Below are positions 27,839-35,223 of a DNA stretch of 64,000 nucleotides, piece after piece; the first letter of the stretch is position 1; each line of letters opens with the position of its first letter. The stretch lies in assembly GCA_965247505.1 (NCBI GenBank), contig OZ252020.1, positions 1,054,001 to 1,118,000 of the forward strand, written 5' to 3'. The notes under the pieces were generated by a model, which worked only from the letters and a program-made list of their open reading frames with translations, was not told the origin of the DNA and did no database searches. The translations under genes and the position numbers were made by a program. The DNA is from CAIYRG01 sp965247505. GTDB lineage: Bacteria; Pseudomonadota; Alphaproteobacteria; Micropepsales; Micropepsaceae.

Positions 27839-27979
27839 AGTTTTGGTAATTCGAGCTGGACGAAAATCGCCTATTAAACGCGAGTGTGCTGTCGCAGTGC
27901 CGTAGACGCAGCACGCCTATCATGAGACCCTTCTGCGCAGGACCCGCAGCGTCAATCATGTCTCAAGAATGGGCTTTGG

Positions 27980-28663
27980 ATGATCTCCATTATCATTCCG
28001 ACCTTGAACGAAGCGGAGAATTTGCGTCGCCTGCTTCCCATGTTGAATGCGGATGACGGGATGACCGAAACGATCGTTGTTGACGGGGGCAGCAAGGACA
28101 GAACCGCCGAAATTGCGCGCGAGCACGGCGCTACTGTCATTGTATCGCCTCCAGGACGGGGCGCTCAGCTCGCAGCAGGAGCCGCGCAGGCGAAAGGCGA
28201 CATCTTTCTTTTTCTCCATGCGGACAGTCATTGGCCACGCGGCGGATTGGCCGCGATCCAAAAAGCGCTGGAGGCCAATCCGAACGCACCGGGCGGGAAT
28301 TTTCGCCTACTTTTCAATGCCGATGACGGCTTTAGCCGCTGGCTCAACGGTTTTTATGCGTTTATTCGCTGGCTTGGCTTTTATTACGGCGATAGCGGGT
28401 TATTCGTGCGTGCGAATGTCTATCGCGCCTTGGGCGGCGTTCGTCCCATTGCCCTCATGGAGGATTATGATTTTGTCCGCCGGCTGGAGCGCGCAGGAAC
28501 TACGATCTGCGTAAAATCTCCACCGCTTGTAACTTCATCGCGGCGTTTTGAGAACCGCCACCCGATTGCAATCGTCAGCGGTTGGGTTGTGATTCATGTG
28601 CTCTATTTTATAGGGGTCTCACCCAATAGGCTGGCGCGCCTCTACCACTCACAAGCGCATTGA
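27980..28663 (+). CDS. GT2 glycosyltransferase, TIGR04283-like (arsenosugar/rSAM-associated)
   Basis: 227 residues. GT-A fold: ISIIIPTLNEAENLRRLL at the N-terminus, VVDGGSKDRT (about 33-42) and FLFLHADSHWP with the DxD-like metal site, then MEDYDFVRRLERAG. These features fit the TIGR04283 family found with arsenosugar or rSAM/selenodomain gene clusters. It is the first of four plus-strand genes that overlap or nearly touch, converging with the methyltransferase operon. One hydrophobic segment near the C-terminus (VVIHVLYFIGV) may anchor it to the membrane. The sugar transferred is unknown. Confidence 0.82.
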   Translation: MISIIIPTLNEAENLRRLLPMLNADDGMTETIVVDGGSKDRTAEIAREHGATVIVSPPGRGAQLAAGAAQAKGDIFLFLHADSHWPRGGLAAIQKALEANPNAPGGNFRLLFNADDGFSRWLNGFYAFIRWLGFYYGDSGLFVRANVYRALGGVRPIALMEDYDFVRRLERAGTTICVKSPPLVTSSRRFENRHPIAIVSGWVVIHVLYFIGVSPNRLARLYHSQAH

Positions 28664-28668
28664 TCGCG

Positions 28669-29511
28669 ATGGTAAAGCGTTCTTTTCTTACGATCTTATT
28701 TCTTGGCATCTTCGTGATGGCTGCTGACGCGGCAAGCTTTCAGTCGCTATTTGCCCCTGATTCCGATCTTTGGGAGCGTTGGGCGATACATGACGAAAGC
28801 TCGGCAGAGACCATCGATCACTCAGCCTGGAGTGATTTTCTTAGCCAATATCGCCAGATCGGCGATGACGGGATTGCGCAGGTTTCCTATGGAGCCGTGA
28901 CACCAGACGACCGCGCCGCCTTAGACGCTTATATCGACGTCCTCGCGGGGCTTGCGATCAGTTCCTACACACGCGAGCAGCAATTTGCTTACTGGGTCAA
29001 TCTCTATAATGCGCTGACCATTCGAGCGGTTCTGGACGCCTATCCAATCGAATCCATTCGCGACGTCGATATTTCGCCCGGGCTCTTCGCCTCTGGGCCT
29101 TGGGACGCGGACTTGATTTCGATCGAAGGCGAAGATGTGACGTTGAACGATATCGAGCACAGGATTGTACGTCCGATTTGGAGCGATCCACGCGTTCATT
29201 ACGTTCTCAACTGTGCGTCCATTGGTTGTCCGAATTTAGGCGAGCGTGCCTTTGAGGCTGACCAATTGGAGCAGATGCTCAACGATGCCGCGCGCGACTA
29301 TATCAATTCGCCTCACGGCGCGCGTATTGAAGCAGGCACACTGATCGCATCGCGCATTTACGACTGGTTTCACGAAGATTTCGGTGAGGGCGAGGAGGAT
29401 ATCATTGCCCATTTTCGTCGCTATGCTGAACCGGATTTGGCCGAAGCACTTATGGCCTCGGAGAACATCGACGGCTATGAGTATGATTGGGCGTTAAACG
29501 ACGCCAATTAA
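28669..29511 (+). CDS. Secreted DUF547 domain protein
   Basis: 280 residues from the ATG at 28669; a TTG at 28660 overlaps the previous stop but the ATG gives a cleaner signal peptide (MVKRSFLTILFLGIFVM, cleavage after AADA). The DUF547 core is clear: QFAYWVNLYNALTIRAVLDAYP, HYVLNCASIGCPNL, with conserved cysteines. The domain resembles papain-like/transglutaminase-like folds but has no proven enzymatic role. DUF547 genes recur in clusters with the flanking TIGR04283/04282 transferases, so it is probably part of the same pathway on the periplasmic side. Confidence 0.82.
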   Translation: MVKRSFLTILFLGIFVMAADAASFQSLFAPDSDLWERWAIHDESSAETIDHSAWSDFLSQYRQIGDDGIAQVSYGAVTPDDRAALDAYIDVLAGLAISSYTREQQFAYWVNLYNALTIRAVLDAYPIESIRDVDISPGLFASGPWDADLISIEGEDVTLNDIEHRIVRPIWSDPRVHYVLNCASIGCPNLGERAFEADQLEQMLNDAARDYINSPHGARIEAGTLIASRIYDWFHEDFGEGEEDIIAHFRRYAEPDLAEALMASENIDGYEYDWALNDAN

Positions 29512-29534
29512 TCCAAACCAGCGAAAACCCTCCC

Positions 29535-30245
29535 GTGAATGCGCTAAAACCTCCTTCCCTCTCGATCATCATTCCGGCCTTAAACGAGGCAGAAGGTGTT
29601 GAACGCCTATTGCAGTCGCTCTCGGAAATGCGCTCGCGTGGCGTAGAGATCATTGTGGTTGATGGCGGTAGCGAGGATGGGACGCTCGACATCGCCCGCA
29701 CACTCGCCGATCAAGTTGTAACTACGCCGCGTGGCCGGGCGACACAAATGAATGCGGGTGCTGCATTGGCGCGCGGGCAAACATTTCTCTTTTTGCATGC
29801 AGATAGTTATTTACCCAGAGACGCGGATATCCTTGTCTCGAGCGCGCTTGCGCGCAGCAAACGCGTTTGGGGCCGTTTCAAAATAGGTTTCGATTCGTCT
29901 CACCCGGCTCTTGTGTTGGTTTCCATCATGATCAATTTTCGAACACGACTGACGGGCATCGCCACCGGCGATCAAGGGATCTTCGTTCGGAGCGAGATTT
30001 TTAAAAGCCTAGGCGGTTATCCGGACATCCCGCTGATGGAAGACATTGCGCTGTCAAAGGCGCTTCGCGCCTTGACCCGCCCCGTTTCGATACCCCAAAA
30101 AGTCGTGACCTCCGCGCGGCGCTGGCAGGAACACGGAATCTTGCGCACAATATTTTTGATGTGGCGGCTGCGCCTTAGCTATTTCCTGGGAAGCGATCCT
30201 CGAGCATTGCAGCGCCTTTATGAGGGCAAGCCGCGTGAATCCTGA
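29535..30245 (+). CDS. GT2 glycosyltransferase, second TIGR04283-like copy
   Basis: About 236 residues, homologous to the enzyme at 27980: LSIIIPALNEAEGVERLL, VVDGGSEDGTLDIA, FLFLHADSYLP and MEDIALSKALRAL. Paralogy within one cluster suggests two successive or alternative transfer steps. Start is uncertain: GTG at 29535 lies just after the DUF547 stop, whereas an in-frame TTG at 29487 would overlap that gene by 25 bp. The C-terminus has a WRLRLSYFLG amphipathic segment. Its 3' end overlaps the next gene by 26 bp. Confidence 0.82.
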   Translation: MNALKPPSLSIIIPALNEAEGVERLLQSLSEMRSRGVEIIVVDGGSEDGTLDIARTLADQVVTTPRGRATQMNAGAALARGQTFLFLHADSYLPRDADILVSSALARSKRVWGRFKIGFDSSHPALVLVSIMINFRTRLTGIATGDQGIFVRSEIFKSLGGYPDIPLMEDIALSKALRALTRPVSIPQKVVTSARRWQEHGILRTIFLMWRLRLSYFLGSDPRALQRLYEGKPRES

Positions 30246-30873
30246 CCAATGCGCGATCGCAATATTTGCCAAGGCTCCGGTGGAGGGCTTCACAAAGACG
30301 CGGCTTATTCCGCGCCTTAGCGCCGCCGGCGCTGCTGAACTGCAAAAAACTCTCATCACGCGCGCAGTAGAAGTCGCCAAAGCCGCGAAGCTTGGCCCGG
30401 TTTCGCTTTGGTGCACGCCCGATTGCAGGCATGCGTTTTTTCGTGAGATCGCAGAGAAATATTCCATCGTGCTGCACGCTCAAACAGGCGATGATTTGGG
30501 TGCAAAAATGGAAAACGCGTTTGAGCTTTTGACTAAAACCATGCCGGCGCTGCTCATGGGAACAGATTGCGTTGCGATTGACGCAGCCCTCCTCACGCGC
30601 TGCGCTGCTGCGCTTCAAAACGATCATGATGCGGTATTTCTTCCCGTAGAAGATGGCGGCTATATCTTGATCGGATTGAAGAGGCCCAACGCGGAACTCT
30701 TCCACGATATGCCTTGGACAACTGAGCGTGTAATGCCCGAGACCAGGCGCCGCGCCAGCGAGATCGGATTAAAAATCGAGGAACCCGAAACCCTATGGGA
30801 TATCGACCGACCCGAAGATTATGAGCGGGCGCTTAGCTCCGGGGCGCTCAGCCCAAGGCAAGCAAGAATTTGA
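30220..30873 (+). CDS. TIGR04282-like nucleotidyl/glycosyltransferase (DUF2064)
   Basis: 217 residues from the ATG at 30220, overlapping the upstream glycosyltransferase by 26 bp. Motifs of the CofC-like TIGR04282 family: AIFAKAPVEGFTKTRL at the N-terminus, LLMGTDCVAID, and VFLPVEDGGYILIGL with PWTTERV. Members are annotated as rSAM/selenodomain- or arsenosugar-associated transferases; by fold they resemble nucleotidyltransferases. The last 26 bp overlap the 3' end of the convergent oxidoreductase gene, so the two operons meet tail to tail. Confidence 0.83.
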   Translation: MRASRVNPDQCAIAIFAKAPVEGFTKTRLIPRLSAAGAAELQKTLITRAVEVAKAAKLGPVSLWCTPDCRHAFFREIAEKYSIVLHAQTGDDLGAKMENAFELLTKTMPALLMGTDCVAIDAALLTRCAAALQNDHDAVFLPVEDGGYILIGLKRPNAELFHDMPWTTERVMPETRRRASEIGLKIEEPETLWDIDRPEDYERALSSGALSPRQARI

Positions 30874-32269
30874 CGATGCGGCGGGGCCAAGCGCTAAACA
30901 GCTTCGGCGCGTAGAACGCGCTCACCGCCGCTTTGGAAATTTCGCCGCGCGTTGGATAGGGCAGAATCGTATTGTTGAAGGCGCTGAGCTTGAGATTTTG
31001 CGATCGTGCCAAGGCCCACGCCTGGATGATTTCGCCGGCATTCGTTCCGACAATTGACGCGCCTAATATTTGGCCGTTTTTGCGCGTAACGACTTTAATC
31101 AATCCAGAAACATCGCCCTCGGAAATGGCCCGGTCGTTACGCTCGAACGAGGCCCGGACGACTGTCACATCGCCGCCAAACTTCTTGCGCGCGTCTTCTT
31201 CTTTCATGCCGACATGGGCGAGCTCGGGATCCGTATAGGTCACCCAAGGAAGCGCGCTGTAGTCCACTTTCGCGCGCATGCGAAACAGCGCATTTCGAAC
31301 CACAATGCCTGCGTGGTAACCGGCGATATGGGTGAATTGCGGCCCGCCGACGATATCGCCGATGGCGTAGATTCTCTTATTCGTTGTGCGCAAGCCCGCG
31401 TCAGTCTTGATGCCCCTGCGGCCAAATTCAACGCCCGCCTCCTCAAGGCCAAACCCGTTCACACTCGGCGCGCGGCCCGCCGCAATGAGAAGATGCGATC
31501 CGCCAATTTTCTCTCCCGAGCCCTCAAGCGTCAGTGCGACGCCCTCCGCCTCGCGTGAAACACCTTCTATCCGAATTTCTTCGCGCAGGGTGACGCCGTC
31601 TGCTCTGAGACGCTCGCGCACGACGGTACTCAATTCCGGATCGTCCTTAGAAAATACGCGTCCCATATCGAAAATGGTCACTTGGCTTCCCAAAAGACTG
31701 AAGGCCTGCGCCATCTCCGTGCCGATGGGCCCGCCGCCGACAATGAGAAGATGGCTCGGCAGTATATCGAGTGAAAAAAGCGTTTCGTTGGTGAGATAGG
31801 GCGTCTCTCCAAGACCCTTTATCGGCGGGATTGCAGCACGCGATCCTGCAGCGATCACAAAGCGCTTGGCGCGAACCTCATACCCCCCACCGCTCACGTC
31901 GCGAGGAGAAACAAACTTCGCTTCAGCCTGGATTACCTGGACGCCGAGACCCCCGAAGCGCTCGACGGAATCATGGGGCTCGATCGCTGCGATTGCATCT
32001 CGAACATGCTGCATGACCGCCGGGAAATCGATTTCCGGGGCCGAAGTTTTTATGCCTAATCTGCCGGCATCGCGGATCTGATCCGCGCGATGCGCCGCGG
32101 CCAGCAAAGCCTTTGAAGGCACACAACCATAATTGAGGCAATCGCCGCCCATCTTGCCGCGCTCAAATAGTATGACGCTCGCACCCAGCTGCGCCGCGCC
32201 GGAGGCGAGCGAAAGCCCGGCGGCCCCCGCACCGATCAAGCAAATATCGCAGTGCAATTTTTCAACCAT
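30848..32269 (-). CDS. Pyridine nucleotide-disulfide oxidoreductase (mercuric-reductase-like)
   Basis: 473 residues. FAD motif GAGAAG (13-18), redox pair in GGDCLNYGCVPSK (C44 and C49), NAD motif VGGGPIGTEMA, second FAD motif IYAIGDIVGG, and a C-terminal dimer domain. The usual His-Pro-Thr active-site motif reads LPYPTRGE here, Tyr replacing the catalytic His, and the C-terminal vicinal cysteines of true mercuric reductase are absent. It therefore belongs to the MerA-like group that accompanies TVP38 proteins. It overlaps the TVP38 gene by 8 bp. Likely a cytoplasmic or membrane-associated flavin reductase in the pathway; substrate unknown. Confidence 0.85.
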   Translation of the reverse strand: MVEKLHCDICLIGAGAAGLSLASGAAQLGASVILFERGKMGGDCLNYGCVPSKALLAAAHRADQIRDAGRLGIKTSAPEIDFPAVMQHVRDAIAAIEPHDSVERFGGLGVQVIQAEAKFVSPRDVSGGGYEVRAKRFVIAAGSRAAIPPIKGLGETPYLTNETLFSLDILPSHLLIVGGGPIGTEMAQAFSLLGSQVTIFDMGRVFSKDDPELSTVVRERLRADGVTLREEIRIEGVSREAEGVALTLEGSGEKIGGSHLLIAAGRAPSVNGFGLEEAGVEFGRRGIKTDAGLRTTNKRIYAIGDIVGGPQFTHIAGYHAGIVVRNALFRMRAKVDYSALPWVTYTDPELAHVGMKEEDARKKFGGDVTVVRASFERNDRAISEGDVSGLIKVVTRKNGQILGASIVGTNAGEIIQAWALARSQNLKLSAFNNTILPYPTRGEISKAAVSAFYAPKLFSAWPRRIVKFLLALG

Positions 32270-32984
32270 CGGAATGTCCGTTTTTGCGGGCTCTCAACTT
32301 CCCAACCAGAACCGGAAGAAGCGAAAGAAGCGCCAGGCCTAGAAGAGGAAGAAGAATAGGGGGCGTAAATATGATCCCTAAATCCGGCGCTGCGCCCTGA
32401 TCCAGCACGACGCCAAGGCCGTTGCCAACGCTGGCAATAACAAACCCGCCGGGAATAATCCCGATGGCGGTTCCCAGAACAAAAATGCGGGTCGGAACTT
32501 GGAGAAAAGCCGCGGCAATATTGATCAGAAAAAATGGAAATAACGGCACGAGACGCAAAAACAGCAAATAGCTCAGCGCGTTGCGTCCAAAGCCATCTTT
32601 AAGCTTGCCCAAAACACCTTCGGTGCGGGAGCGAAAGATCTCGCCGAAACTGGTTTTTGCAATAAGAAACAGCGCGGTTGCGCCAAGCGTTGCCCCTATC
32701 ACGGCATAGGCAGCGCCCAATAATGTCCCAAACAAAAACCCGGCTGAGAGCGTAAGAATGGTTGCGCCGGGAAGTGAGAATGCCACGGCCAGAGTGTAAA
32801 TCACGATAAAGGCGATAGCGACTATAGCTGCGTTCGCGGCGACGGCCTCGATCAGCCATTCGCGGTTTTCCGCCAGCACCTCGAAACGCAGAAACGATCC
32901 AAGATCGAACGCAAAGATCGCAGCGATGCTGAGAGCAATCAAAAGTGGCAGTAGAAGTAGCCGTATGATGCGTTTGAGGGTCAC
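32262..32984 (-). CDS. TVP38/TMEM64 (VTT domain) membrane protein
   Basis: About 240 residues from GTG 32984, which has an AAGGG site upstream; a longer frame starts at 33041 but would overlap the methyltransferase gene. Several membrane helices are present with the VTT/SNARE-associated motif: SLPGATILTLSAGFLFGTLLG and FLRLVPLFPFFLINIAAAF. Family members are inner-membrane proteins with scramblase-like folds; those linked to MerA-like oxidoreductases are of unknown function. Position between the methyltransferase and the oxidoreductase, with overlaps, marks it as part of the operon. Confidence 0.85.
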   Translation of the reverse strand: MTLKRIIRLLLLPLLIALSIAAIFAFDLGSFLRFEVLAENREWLIEAVAANAAIVAIAFIVIYTLAVAFSLPGATILTLSAGFLFGTLLGAAYAVIGATLGATALFLIAKTSFGEIFRSRTEGVLGKLKDGFGRNALSYLLFLRLVPLFPFFLINIAAAFLQVPTRIFVLGTAIGIIPGGFVIASVGNGLGVVLDQGAAPDLGIIFTPPILLPLLGLALLSLLPVLVGKLRARKNGHSDG

Positions 32985-33012
32985 GCGAACGCCCTTATGA
33001 CAAACAAGCTGC

Positions 33013-34077
33013 CTAGCAGCAAGCAGGGCCGCTGGCCCCACTCCTACCGGAGATCAAGCTCGGGTTTGAAACAGGGTCGGGGCCGCAATCGAACAGGCCA
33101 AAATGTTTTGTCTTATCGCCGATCACATCGAAAAAAGGCGCGTAGCGGCTCATGGACAGCATGTCTGCAGTATTGCCGCAGATGGACATCGCTTTTCCGC
33201 TCTCAAACAAATGATGATCGTCGAGCTCGAACCCGTGGGGGTGATCGGCGATGCGGCCATTATATATGGCGCTCTGTCCAAAATCCTCGCAGCGATCTTC
33301 GAACGATAATTTAAATGCGCGAATGGTTGCCGATTGAAATGAAATCAATCCGAGTTTGCCCGCGATTTCGGGATTGTTGATCTCAAGCGGCTCGGCACTG
33401 ACGGTGCGAAAATCATTACAGCCAACCGCGTTCATGATGCGCCGGAAGTCTTCGGTGTAAAGCGCGCCGCCAAGACATTCGCCTAGTAGGATTGGATCAT
33501 TGGCCAGCGCCGGCGGGATACGCCGATCGGCAAAAACATCGGAAAAATAAAGCTCTCCGCCCGGCTTTAAGACACGAAATATCTCGGCAAATACGCGGGG
33601 TTTGTCCGGGGAAAGATTGAGGACGCAATTGGAGACGACAAGATCGATGCTCTCATCGGCAATGTCTGCGGCGCGCAAATCTTCGATATAGCCGCTGCGG
33701 AATTCGACATTAGAATAGCCAAATTTCTCGGCATGGTAATCCATGTGCTTGCGCGCGATCTCGAGCTGCGCGTCAGTCATGTCGACGCCGATCACGCGAC
33801 CTTTTGGGCCGACAAGCTTGGATAGGATATAGCAATCGCGCCCCGAGCCGCAGTCAAGATCGAGCACGCTTGCTCCGTCGAGTGCCGGCGGGATCGGCGA
33901 GCCGCAGCCGTAAAAGCGATTTTTAACTTCCTCATGGATCTCTTCAAGTGCGCGCGCGATATAGGGCGCCGGCGCCGCGCCGATGCAACAGGCCGAGGTT
34001 TGCAAATCGGCGGAGCTTTTCAGCACCTCGCCATAATATTGCCGCACCGCTTCGATGGATCGCTGGTGTTCCGTCAT
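33013..34077 (-). CDS. arsM: ArsM-like arsenite S-adenosylmethionine methyltransferase
   Basis: 354 residues from the ATG at 34077. SAM motif I VLDLDCGSGRD (71-81; family usually DLGCGSGRD), ArsM-type HMDYHAEKFGY (111-121), and the cysteines expected to bind As(III): CC at 30-31, C58 in YGCG, C151 in VSNCVLNL and C201 in GECLGGALY. The family methylates arsenite to mono- and dimethyl arsenicals. An extra C-terminal section of about 70 residues ends in a CC pair. The longer frame to 34224 would overlap the radical SAM gene and adds no homology. The radical SAM gene ends 31 bp upstream, one operon. Confidence 0.88.
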   Translation of the reverse strand: MTEHQRSIEAVRQYYGEVLKSSADLQTSACCIGAAPAPYIARALEEIHEEVKNRFYGCGSPIPPALDGASVLDLDCGSGRDCYILSKLVGPKGRVIGVDMTDAQLEIARKHMDYHAEKFGYSNVEFRSGYIEDLRAADIADESIDLVVSNCVLNLSPDKPRVFAEIFRVLKPGGELYFSDVFADRRIPPALANDPILLGECLGGALYTEDFRRIMNAVGCNDFRTVSAEPLEINNPEIAGKLGLISFQSATIRAFKLSFEDRCEDFGQSAIYNGRIADHPHGFELDDHHLFESGKAMSICGNTADMLSMSRYAPFFDVIGDKTKHFGLFDCGPDPVSNPSLISGRSGASGPACC

Positions 34078-34108
34078 AAGAAAAAAATCCTTTGATGCAT
34101 AAAATGAC

Positions 34109-35152
34109 TTACGCGCTACAGCTGGCGCCGCCAAGCACGCAAAATTTTGCACAATGCGGATGATTAAGGCTGACCGGGCCGCTTGCCTCGGCCAGACTCT
34201 CACCCATCTCAAAACGCTCATCATAGGGGAGAAGCGTGCAGGCGGTGATCACTGGTTTTGCAGCGCCTTTGCGCTTCACAACCATGCGCGCATTCGAGCA
34301 CATGACATCGTTCGGAGATTTACCCAAAATTTTCCAACAATACTCGGTAATCTCCGGAACGTCCGCGCTCTCGTCCATCTCCGGGAAGAGAACCAAGCGA
34401 TGCGGATCATTTGCATCGATTGAAATACCTTCAGCCGAGAAAAACGCAGAGAAGCCTGCGCGCATTTCATCTTCGCTTTCGCCGCTTAATGAGCGCGAGG
34501 CAATCGCAAGATCAAATCCTTCTCTTGCCAGCCAGCGAATACCTTCCATGGCCGGCTCCCAGCTCTGGGCCCCACGGATTTTCTCATGTCCCTCAGCCGT
34601 ATAATGATCAAGCGAAACGCGTATCGCTAATGTTTCTCCGAAACGCGCGCGTAAGCCCAAAAGCGCCTGTCTGTGATGGCCCATCGGCTTCATCGCATTG
34701 GTCAGCACCAGCACGCGGTAGCTGGGTTCCAACGCGTCGGACAGGATTTCCATAAAATCGGGATTCATAAAGGGCTCGCCGCCGGTAAATCCGATTTCTT
34801 TGAGCTCAGGATGATTGTTTTTTGCCTCGTCAAGAAAAATGCGCACATCTTTGCGCGATAAATAGACAAGGCGGTCATTGCGCGGGCTGGATTCGATGTA
34901 GCAACCCTCGCAGGTGATATTGCAAAGGGTCCCGGTGTTGAACCAAAGCGTTTCAAGCGCACTTAAGGACACAACGGCCCTCGGCTCGCCTTTCGCGGTC
35001 CATTTCGAATTGGAAAACTTCGCGTCCGGGAGGACAGCCGGCGCATCCTGGCCGAACGCCAAGCTCACGCCGAACCCATCTTTATCGCGCTTTGGTGAGC
35101 CCGTATTTTCATATCTGCTTTTACGCCTTTTCCCTCGCCTGATCTTCGCCAT
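34109..35152 (-). CDS. Radical SAM protein with C-terminal cysteine cluster
   Basis: 347 residues. CxxxCxxC gives C77, C81, C84 in TLCNITCEGC; FTGGEPFMNPD (about 122-132) is the SAM-amine motif. The C-terminus has five further cysteines (MCSNAR, ACTLLPY, HCAKFCVLGGASC), which look like ligands for an auxiliary iron-sulfur cluster of SPASM type. The N-terminal 15 residues are strongly basic. It is the first gene of the four-gene minus-strand operon with arsM. Its place corresponds to ArsS in arsenosugar clusters, but the sequence around the cluster motif and the C-terminus do not look like ArsS, so the reaction may differ. Confidence 0.82.
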   Translation of the reverse strand: MAKIRRGKRRKSRYENTGSPKRDKDGFGVSLAFGQDAPAVLPDAKFSNSKWTAKGEPRAVVSLSALETLWFNTGTLCNITCEGCYIESSPRNDRLVYLSRKDVRIFLDEAKNNHPELKEIGFTGGEPFMNPDFMEILSDALEPSYRVLVLTNAMKPMGHHRQALLGLRARFGETLAIRVSLDHYTAEGHEKIRGAQSWEPAMEGIRWLAREGFDLAIASRSLSGESEDEMRAGFSAFFSAEGISIDANDPHRLVLFPEMDESADVPEITEYCWKILGKSPNDVMCSNARMVVKRKGAAKPVITACTLLPYDERFEMGESLAEASGPVSLNHPHCAKFCVLGGASCSA

Positions 35153-35223
35153 GGCATAGGAAAAGGTTACACAAACGGCCTATTTTCAGCGAATCATGGG
35201 ACCCAATCTTGGCCACAAACGCC

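Larger units (their letters stand above)
27520..27979. other. Intergenic region filled with palindromic repeats
   Basis: 460 bp without a gene. It contains a TCATCCCGG-type element at 27556-27581, a palindromic CCTCCCC repeat at 27612-27756 and a second TCATCCGGG palindrome at 27795-27838. The last 140 bp before the glycosyltransferase gene show nothing else recognisable and probably hold its promoter. Confidence 0.6.
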
